Source: Bacteroidales bacterium
Lineage (GTDB): Bacteria; Bacteroidota; Bacteroidia; Bacteroidales; F082
Assembly: GCA_016285355.1 (NCBI GenBank)
Contig: JAEEQP010000069.1
Location: 1 to 13,660 of the forward strand
Length of the DNA stretch: 13,660 nt
Direction of reading: 5' to 3'
This document shows positions 6,228-13,660 of the stretch, in pieces. The notes beneath the pieces are model-generated. The model did no database searches and was not told where the DNA came from. It saw only the letters and a program-made list of their open reading frames with translations. Position 1 is the first letter of the stretch; each line of letters starts with the position of its first letter. The position numbers and the translations under genes are program-made.

Positions 6228-7262
6228 ATGATGAAAAAACTCCTATTATTCAGTGTCTTGCTCGCCCTCTTTGCCTGCAACAACACGCCGAAACCTGAAC
6301 AAGAAACCAAGTCGCAAGAGCCCAAGGCACCAGTGACAGTCAATGAGGCTATCAAATTGCTGTCAGACTCCATCGCTATGGACAGCACCGATGCCCGACT
6401 CTATCAAAACCGCGCCAAGGCCTATTTCGCCAACGAGCAAATCGGGCAGGCCATGATTGATATCAATAAGTCGCTACAACTCGACCCGAACAATATCGAC
6501 ACCTATCTTTTGTTGGCCGATGTGTATTATGCTTTGGGCGACCAGGATAATATCAATGCGACACTCAACAAGGCGGTGGAAATCAATTCTTTGGATGCAC
6601 GTCCTTTGGTGAAATTGGCCGAACTGAACCTCTTGCAGCAGAATTTCAACCTTGCCATCGGCTATGTTGACAAGGCTTTGAGTCTTTCCTCTTACAATCC
6701 GAGGGCTTATTTCGTGAAAGGTATGTGCTACATGGCTGCCAAGCAGGATACAGTTAATGCGCTGAAAAACTTCCAGTTGGCTTCGGAACAGGATGCCAGT
6801 TTCTATGACCCTGTGGAGCAAATCAGCCGCATCTATGCCGTGCAGCAACCGCCATACGCTTTGGACTATCTCCGCAAAGCGCAGCGGCAGTTCCCCGATT
6901 TTCCGACTGCACGTTACGAATTGGCACTGTACCTCCAAAGCCACGGCGAACCAGAAGAGGCCTTGCTGCATTACGACACTTTGCTGATGCAGCGTCCCGA
7001 CAACTACATCGTGCTATTCAACAAGGGCTATGTCAACTATGTGTATCTTGAGGATAATCAGGCCGCTTTGGAGTATTTCGATCAGGCTTTGGCGGTCAAC
7101 CCGAATTATCTCGATGCCAAATACAATAAAGGTCGTGTGTTGGAGCAGATGGGCGATTATTCTCAGGCCATGGGGATTTACAAGGAAGTGCTCAAGGCCC
7201 GCCCCGACTATCAGCTGGCCATTGATGCCGTGAATCGTGTGCAAAATCAAGAAATAGAATAA
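6228..7262 (+). CDS. TPR repeat lipoprotein
   Basis: A 344-residue lipoprotein with a signal peptide and the lipobox LFAC (predicted lipidated C17), then a Pro/Glu/Lys-rich linker (18-38) and about eight tetratricopeptide repeats filling the rest. The repeats start near residues 56, 90, 124, 158, 193, 226, 260 and 295, are 33-35 residues long, and show the TPR alternation of small and aromatic residues with a proline near the end (for example LDPNN, VNPNY, ARPDY). Such arrays bind other proteins, and with a lipid anchor this one would act at a membrane on the extracytoplasmic side. Two ATGs occur in tandem (6228 and 6231) and either could be used. The gene is 24 bp upstream of the nucleoside kinase and probably co-transcribed with it. 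No enzymatic domain is present and the partner is unknown. The length and unbroken frame suggest a functional gene. Confidence 0.9.
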   Translation: MMKKLLLFSVLLALFACNNTPKPEQETKSQEPKAPVTVNEAIKLLSDSIAMDSTDARLYQNRAKAYFANEQIGQAMIDINKSLQLDPNNIDTYLLLADVYYALGDQDNINATLNKAVEINSLDARPLVKLAELNLLQQNFNLAIGYVDKALSLSSYNPRAYFVKGMCYMAAKQDTVNALKNFQLASEQDASFYDPVEQISRIYAVQQPPYALDYLRKAQRQFPDFPTARYELALYLQSHGEPEEALLHYDTLLMQRPDNYIVLFNKGYVNYVYLEDNQAALEYFDQALAVNPNYLDAKYNKGRVLEQMGDYSQAMGIYKEVLKARPDYQLAIDAVNRVQNQEIE

Positions 7263-7286
7263 GTTATAAGATACTAAAACTGAGCT

Positions 7287-8954
7287 ATGATTCAAGTTTA
7301 TTGCGTCAATACGAAGACTACCAAGGAGTTCAATGAAGGCATGACCTTGCTGGAGATGTTGCCCGAATTTGAGTTCGAAAAACCTTATCCCATTATTTCG
7401 GCCAAGGTCAATAATGTGTCGCAGGGATTGAAATTCCGCGTCTACAATAGCCGCGATGTGGAGTTTCTTGACCTCACTCATCACACGGCGCGTTTGGTGT
7501 ACTTCCGGTCACTGAGTTTCCTGCTCTACAAGGCCGCGCAAGACCTCTTTCCTGGCAGCAAAATGAACATGGAGCATCCTATCTCAAAGGGTTTTTATTG
7601 TCGAATCAAGAAAAGCGACGGCAAGATTCTCGATGGCAACGATATTGCCGCGCTCAGGGTGCGGATGAGGGCTATCGTGGCCGATGATATCCAGTTCCAT
7701 CGCCATGAGGCCCGCATTGAGGATGCCATTAGTATGTTCAGTAAATTGGGACTTGAAGATAAGGTGAAACTGTTGGAAACCAGTGGTAAAGCCTATACAG
7801 ACTACTACACCTTGGACAACACAACGGACTATTATTATGGCCGCTTGGTGCCTTCTACCGGCTACCTTAATATTTGGGACATCGAGACCTATCGTGACGG
7901 CATCTTGGTGCGCATCCCCGACCGCAATCATCCCGACCGTTTGGCCGAAATGCAAGACCAACCCAAGACTTTTGAGGTGTTTTCGGAAAGCCTGAAGTGG
8001 AACGAAATCATGGGGCTGAGTACGGTAGGCGATGTCAACCATGCCTGCCAAAACGGAATGGCGCATGAGTTGGTGCAGGTGGCTGAGGCCTTGCAAGAGA
8101 AGAAAATCGTTCAGATAGCCGAGGAGATTGACCGTCGCTATCACAGCGAGAATCCTGTCCGTTTGGTCTTGATTACCGGACCAAGCAGTAGCGGTAAGAC
8201 CACCTTCTGTAGCCGCGTCAGCATTCAACTGAAAGCCTGCGGACTGAAACCTATCTCGTTTTCGACGGACGACTATTTCGTCAACCGAGAGGATACACCC
8301 AAACTGCCTGATGGCAAATACGATTTCGACAATTTCGAGACCGTCGACCATGTCGCCCTTGAACGCGATTTGATTTCCCTGTTGAAAGGCGAGGAAATCG
8401 AAGTGCCTGAATATAACTTTGTTACAGGTATGCGCGAATATAATGGGAAAAAGTTGCAATTGAAGAAGGGTTCCGTTTTGTTGTTGGAAGGCATCCATGC
8501 GTTGAATCCTATGCTGACGGAGCAAATCCCTGAGTCTACAAAATTCCGCATCTTCATCTCCACCTTGACCAGCACGGCCTTGGACGATCACAATATCATT
8601 CTGACTGATGACAACCGCCTTTTGCGCCGTATCGTGCGCGATTATAATAAAGGTGCATTCACTGCGCGTCAGACCATCAGCCAGTGGTATAGTGTGTGTG
8701 AGGCTGAGGAAAAGTGGATCAATCCCTATCAGGAAAACGCAGACGTGATGTTCAACTCAGCTTATTTGTTGGAGTTCGCCGTCATGCGCAACCATGCTGA
8801 GAGCATCTTGGCTACCGTGCCGCATAACTGCCCAGAATACACCGAGGCACACCGTCTGTTGCGTTTCCTGCATTATTTCACGCCAGTCTCCGACAAGGAG
8901 ATTCCGGCCACCTCCATGCTGCGGCAGTTTATCGGTGGCAGCAGCTTCTTATGA
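7287..8954 (+). CDS. Nucleoside kinase with N-terminal TGS/ThrRS-like domain (uridine kinase family)
   Basis: A 555-residue protein of the uridine kinase/phosphoribulokinase superfamily that probably phosphorylates a nucleoside for pyrimidine or purine salvage. Residues 1-65 resemble a TGS domain. Residues 68-165 resemble the second N-terminal domain of threonyl-tRNA synthetase (HHTARLVYFRSL, then FPGSKMNMEHPISKGFYCRI), but the editing HxxxH is not preserved, so this part is probably regulatory or structural. The kinase domain begins near 290 with the P-loop GPSSSGKTT (298-306), then SFSTDDYFVNRE with the acidic substrate-side residues, and VLLLEGIHALNP as the Walker B-like strand. This architecture is common in Bacteroidota and Firmicutes. 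The gene follows the TPR lipoprotein by 24 bp and is closed by an intrinsic terminator. The exact substrate cannot be read from the sequence. Confidence 0.9.
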   Translation: MIQVYCVNTKTTKEFNEGMTLLEMLPEFEFEKPYPIISAKVNNVSQGLKFRVYNSRDVEFLDLTHHTARLVYFRSLSFLLYKAAQDLFPGSKMNMEHPISKGFYCRIKKSDGKILDGNDIAALRVRMRAIVADDIQFHRHEARIEDAISMFSKLGLEDKVKLLETSGKAYTDYYTLDNTTDYYYGRLVPSTGYLNIWDIETYRDGILVRIPDRNHPDRLAEMQDQPKTFEVFSESLKWNEIMGLSTVGDVNHACQNGMAHELVQVAEALQEKKIVQIAEEIDRRYHSENPVRLVLITGPSSSGKTTFCSRVSIQLKACGLKPISFSTDDYFVNREDTPKLPDGKYDFDNFETVDHVALERDLISLLKGEEIEVPEYNFVTGMREYNGKKLQLKKGSVLLLEGIHALNPMLTEQIPESTKFRIFISTLTSTALDDHNIILTDDNRLLRRIVRDYNKGAFTARQTISQWYSVCEAEEKWINPYQENADVMFNSAYLLEFAVMRNHAESILATVPHNCPEYTEAHRLLRFLHYFTPVSDKEIPATSMLRQFIGGSSFL

Positions 8955-8986
8955 TGTCGGTTCGACAAAGTGCCTTATACGCCTTG

Positions 8987-9022
8987 AAAAGTCCTTTCCT
9001 TGGGATAGGGCTTTTCTTTTTT
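8987..9022 (+). terminator. Intrinsic terminator after the nucleoside kinase
   Basis: The 9-bp stem AAAAGTCCT/AGGGCTTTT (8987-8995 with 9007-9015, one T-G wobble) may be extended by an inner TCC/GGA, and a T-rich run continues to 9022. It ends the recA-side gene string before gyrB. Confidence 0.75.
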
Positions 9023-9092
9023 CCTGTGTGTAAGTTTTTTTGGCGTTTCCAAAATTTGCCCATTTTTAGCCCCGTAGAGCCATTTTGGATAA

Positions 9093-11156
<2,064 letters not shown>

Positions 11157-11178
11157 TCAATGACATTCGACACAATCG

Positions 11179-11203
11179 AAAGGCCGCGAAAGCGGCCTTT
11201 TTT
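11179..11203 (+). terminator. Strong intrinsic terminator of gyrB
   Basis: A perfect 9-bp stem AAAGGCCGC/GCGGCCTTT with a GAAA tetraloop (11188-11191) is followed by TTT, then GTT. It lies 22 bp after the gyrB stop and separates gyrB from the kinase-AAA unit. Confidence 0.9.
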
Positions 11204-11247
11204 GTTGAAATAATGCCGCTTCTCTTGCACAAGTCAAATTTAATCTT

Positions 11248-11255
11248 GAACTTTG
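11248..11255 (+). promoter_or_regulatory. Candidate -7 promoter element for the kinase-AAA unit
   Basis: GAACTTTG differs from TAnnTTTG at one position, and a TTG near 11225 lies about 20 bp upstream as a possible weak -33. It is 16 bp before the ATG, so the leader would be very short. Because gyrB ends in a strong terminator, some promoter is expected in this gap. Confidence 0.4.
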
Positions 11256-11271
11256 CACAAAATTATCGCTT

Positions 11272-13017
11272 ATGGAAACATTCAAAAAAGGGGAGAAGAT
11301 TGGCAAATATGTCATCAACTCGTTCATAAAGAAAGGCATTGTCGCTGAATCATATACGGTGCTCGGCCCCGACGACATGATGTATTTCATGAAGATTTAT
11401 GAGCTCCGAAGCATTCCGCATGAACAACTCTTTGAGGGCAAGGAGGTCTACGAGATTCAACTCTGCAAGGAGCTGAACACGGACGAAAACCAGAACGTCG
11501 TTCGCTATGTCGACAACGGCGAGGTGAAAAAAGGCAACACGATATATCATTACCTCGTGACGGAGTTCTACCGTGGCGTGTTGCTTTTGGATGCCGTCAG
11601 GGAAGAAGGCCGCTTCGACCTTGAAGATGCGGTGCAAATCACACTTTGCGTCTTGAGCGGACTGTCGTTTATTCATTCCCGCGCCTTGATACACAACGAT
11701 ATAAGGCCGTCGAATATCATGCTTCAGGAGTTGGATGACGGTATGTTGATGCCCACTATCATCGACTTGGGGCACATCTCTTATATGGTCAAGGGCCGCC
11801 CGACCTTTGCCGATGAGGATTTGATGCCGTATTTCCGCGCTCCCGAGACTTTCCGCTCGGTTTACACGGTGAAGAGCGACATCTTTTCCACAGGCGCACT
11901 CCTTTATTTCCTGATTTTCGGCAAGTCGCCGTGGGAGGAGATGGATTTGCGAGTCTATGAAGGCGACAAGCAGAAAATCGCCGATGCGCTGAAGAAAGCC
12001 AGAAAACAAGACCTTATTTTGGAGACGGACGAGGTGAAACTGCCTGATTATATGAAGGCTATCCTGATGAAAGCCTTAGCCAAGAAGCCTAACGACCGTT
12101 TCGCTTCGGCTGCTGAGTTTGCACAGGCTTTGTTTGAACAGGTGATGCCCGAATTGGCGAAACGCATGGAAGAGGAAGAGGCAAAGCCACAAGCCGAGGC
12201 GCAAGGACAAGACAACAGTGGTCCTACAATCACTTTCAAAAAAGGCTCAGGCAGTGGCTTCGACAATGTTACAGGTCGTGATGAGCTGAAGGAACAACTG
12301 CGCAAGGAGGTGCTTTTCGCCTTGCAGAATCCTGAAAAAGCAAAGCTGTACAAACTTCCGACCATCAACGGTGTGTTGCTCTATGGCCCTCCAGGTTGTG
12401 GAAAAAGTCTTGTTCTTGAGAGCTTTGCAGAGGAATTGGGCTTCAATTACACCATCATCAGAGGTCCGGAGATGGGGCATATCTATCAGGATGGTGTGCT
12501 CGACAACCTGCAACGCTTGTTTGATGCGGCTGAAATCAAGGCTCCGTTTGTCATCTGCATCGATGAGCTGGAATTTGTGGCACCCAATCCGAACGCTGAA
12601 GGCGAGGAAAACGTCACGCCACAGATTTCGGCCTTGTACGGCATGATGAACGAGTGCGCCAAGAAGGGCATCCTCGTAGTAGCTACTACCAACCGCCCCG
12701 ACCTCATTGACCAGTCCATCATGCGCATCGGCTGTTTCGACCGTGTGTTTTTTGTGCCGCAGCCTGATTTTGAGGCTCGTAAGGACATTTTCATCGACCA
12801 TTTGAAAGACCGCCCCTGCGAGGAACTCGATTTCGACGAGTTGGCCAAGATGTCGGACGATTTCAACGCGGGCGATATTACCGAGGCCGTCAATGAGGCC
12901 GCCATGACCGCCGCCTACAACGATGTGCCGATTTCACAGAAAATTCTCGTCGACGTGCTGAAATACAAGAACCCGACCTATTCCACCAAGACCCGCATCG
13001 GATTCAACAAGAAATAA
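11272..13017 (+). CDS. Fusion of an atypical Ser/Thr protein kinase with a classical AAA ATPase
   Basis: A 581-residue cytosolic protein with two enzyme domains. The kinase fold covers about 10-290: lysine K41 (FMKIY), catalytic loop H141-N-D143-I-R145-P-S-N148, metal aspartate in D165-L-G, APE (190-192), and SDIFSTGALLYF (202-213). It is atypical: no GxGxxG loop, HND for HRD, DLG for DFG, and Arg for the catalytic-loop Lys, yet D143, N148 and D165 remain. A charged linker (about 295-335) leads to the AAA domain, with Walker A GPPGCGKS (372-379), Walker B ICIDE (D431 E432), sensor-1 N474 and the sensor-2-like DFNAGDITEAVNEA. In the GRFDR position the first arginine finger is Cys (C488) while R491 is kept. 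The AAA part resembles Cdc48/p97-type unfoldases. A small YbjN/CesT-like gene follows after 5 bp. Role unknown; regulated remodelling of a protein target is a plausible inference. Confidence 0.85.
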   Translation: METFKKGEKIGKYVINSFIKKGIVAESYTVLGPDDMMYFMKIYELRSIPHEQLFEGKEVYEIQLCKELNTDENQNVVRYVDNGEVKKGNTIYHYLVTEFYRGVLLLDAVREEGRFDLEDAVQITLCVLSGLSFIHSRALIHNDIRPSNIMLQELDDGMLMPTIIDLGHISYMVKGRPTFADEDLMPYFRAPETFRSVYTVKSDIFSTGALLYFLIFGKSPWEEMDLRVYEGDKQKIADALKKARKQDLILETDEVKLPDYMKAILMKALAKKPNDRFASAAEFAQALFEQVMPELAKRMEEEEAKPQAEAQGQDNSGPTITFKKGSGSGFDNVTGRDELKEQLRKEVLFALQNPEKAKLYKLPTINGVLLYGPPGCGKSLVLESFAEELGFNYTIIRGPEMGHIYQDGVLDNLQRLFDAAEIKAPFVICIDELEFVAPNPNAEGEENVTPQISALYGMMNECAKKGILVVATTNRPDLIDQSIMRIGCFDRVFFVPQPDFEARKDIFIDHLKDRPCEELDFDELAKMSDDFNAGDITEAVNEAAMTAAYNDVPISQKILVDVLKYKNPTYSTKTRIGFNKK

Positions 13018-13022
13018 GCGAG

Positions 13023-13427
13023 ATGAACACTAAAACATTGGTGTCGAATTATTTGAAGTCTCAAGGCATCGCTCCGAAAAGGAACGACTTGGGCTTGAAT
13101 TTCAGCTACGAAGGCTGGAACTTTCTCCTTTGGAACGATGCCGACGACCCCATGTTCTTTCGCCTCATCCTGCCCGGTGTCTTCGATGTGACCGACGACA
13201 ATTTTGCCAAAGCCATCATGGCCTGCAACAATGTCAACTGGAATTATAAGGTGGTGAAGGCAGTGCTTTATGAGTTTGAGGATGAGCATGATAGCGGGAC
13301 TTCAGTCTGGATGTGCTTTGAGCAAGTTTTGGATGCAAATCCACAAATTGAGGAACTTGTTCCCCGTGCAGTCCACAGCCTCATCGCCGCCGCCGAGGCG
13401 TTTACGAAGGAGATGTCTGACGATTAA
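13023..13427 (+). CDS. Small YbjN/CesT-like protein partnered with the kinase-AAA fusion
   Basis: A 134-residue acidic cytosolic protein. The pattern of an N-terminal helix, a beta-rich middle (FSYEGWNFLLWNDADDPMFFRLILPGVF, about residues 28-57, noted here as two adjoining strands), a helix with FAKAIMACNNVNWNYKVVKAVLYE and a last long helix (IEELVPRAVHSLIAAAEAF) resembles YbjN or type III secretion chaperone (CesT) folds. These are small dimeric proteins that commonly bind other proteins. The ATG lies 5 bp after the stop of the kinase-AAA gene, so the two are surely co-transcribed and probably act together; a chaperone, adaptor or regulatory subunit is the natural guess. Composition matches its neighbour. 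The fold call is by visual resemblance and needs structure prediction. No catalytic motif is seen. Confidence 0.65.
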   Translation: MNTKTLVSNYLKSQGIAPKRNDLGLNFSYEGWNFLLWNDADDPMFFRLILPGVFDVTDDNFAKAIMACNNVNWNYKVVKAVLYEFEDEHDSGTSVWMCFEQVLDANPQIEELVPRAVHSLIAAAEAFTKEMSDD

Positions 13428-13449
13428 CTATTTAGAATTTAAAATCTGA

Positions 13450-13591
13450 ATCACAAAACCTGCAAAACAATGCAAAACTCTGAGAGAAATGAAAAGCGGC
13501 TTCACAACCGTGTCGCCGCTAGGAAGCAGCCGGTTGGCGTGCTTCCGACAATCCTGTAAAAATGTTTTGTTGGTTTTGAAGGTTTTGTGAT
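13450..13591. repeat. 142-bp inverted-repeat element enclosing two hairpins (MITE-like or structured RNA)
   Basis: The ends are 12-bp perfect inverted repeats, ATCACAAAACCT (13450-13461) and AGGTTTTGTGAT (13580-13591). After mismatches the pairing resumes with CAAAAC segments (13463-13468 with 13573-13578 and 13473-13478 with 13564-13569). Inside lie two GC-rich hairpins: AGCGGC/GCCGCT with inner CAC/GTG (13495-13520), and GGAAGCA/TGCTTCC extended by GCC/GGC with one bulged G (13522-13546). No clear target duplication or open reading frame is visible. It may terminate the upstream unit, be a non-autonomous mobile element, or encode a structured RNA. Confidence 0.6.
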
Positions 13592-13611
13592 AAATACAAA
13601 TAATTAAAAAT

Positions 13612-13660
13612 ATGAAAATCAAACTTTTACTATTATCAATGCTGTTAGCAAACATCGCCA
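13612..13660 (+). CDS. Start of an exported protein (3' truncated by window)
   Basis: The ATG at 13612 opens MKIKLLLLSMLLANIA, a basic start followed by a hydrophobic run typical of a Sec signal peptide. Only 16 codons are present, so nothing can be said of its function. The upstream 20 bases are AT-rich (TAAATACAAATAATTAAAAAT), as is common before Bacteroidota start codons. Confidence 0.5.
   Translation, partial: MKIKLLLLSMLLANIA

Noticed and set aside
7584..8591. 335-codon open frame on the minus strand
   Set aside because: It lies entirely within the nucleoside kinase gene on the other strand and its translation shows no recognisable domain; it is a shadow of that gene's codon bias.
9049..9088. 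CCAAAAT/ATTTTGG inverted repeat upstream of gyrB
   Set aside because: Seven-base AT-rich arms separated by 26 bp are expected by chance in such sequence.
11272..13017. Kinase-AAA fusion as a frameshift or assembly join of two genes
   Set aside because: A single uninterrupted frame with a natural-looking charged linker and uniform composition joins the domains, so a true fusion is more likely.

Overview
The window looks like chromosomal DNA from a member of the Bacteroidota, most likely an uncultured gut or rumen Bacteroidales. The grounds are several upstream regions carrying the Bacteroidota -7 promoter element TAnnTTTG, the general lack of Shine-Dalgarno sequences, a RecA with the Bacteroidota-type stretch AFDRFYA, the TGS-fused nucleoside kinase typical of this phylum, and short class II signal peptides. 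This is an inference from family knowledge; no search was run.

Left part (1-3060), accessory. It opens inside an McrB-like AAA+ GTPase, whose Walker A lies upstream of the window, overlapped by 4 bp by mcrC with an intact PD-(D/E)xK site: a type IV, modification-dependent restriction system. Convergent to it is a solitary Y1 HUH transposase (IS200/RAYT-like). Four copies of a two-hairpin repeat lie around it: one on each side in opposite orientation and two more further out. Compensatory changes between copies keep the hairpins. This reads as a REP/RAYT-type module.

Middle (3100-4932). A thioredoxin-fold lipoprotein of the TlpA/ResA type is followed by a free-standing 188-residue gene. That gene resembles the phage Barnase-EndoU-ColicinE5/D-RelE-like (PBECR) nuclease domains usually embedded in giant phage or ICE polyvalent proteins. 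Its upstream region has helically phased 10-bp repeats ending in a 14-bp perfect palindrome.

Housekeeping core (4933-11156). recA, a long inverted repeat, a TPR lipoprotein and a TGS/uridine-kinase-like nucleoside kinase form one co-directional stretch closed by a terminator. gyrB follows with its own near-consensus promoter and its own terminator.

Right part (11157-13660). A two-gene unit encodes an unusual fusion of an atypical Ser/Thr protein kinase with a classical (Cdc48/p97-like) AAA ATPase, and, 5 bp downstream, a small YbjN/CesT-like protein. The kinase has HND in place of HRD and no glycine-loop motif, and the AAA domain has Cys in place of the first arginine finger. This is the best candidate for an undescribed system here. 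It is followed by a 142-bp inverted-repeat element enclosing two hairpins, then the first codons of an exported protein cut by the window edge.
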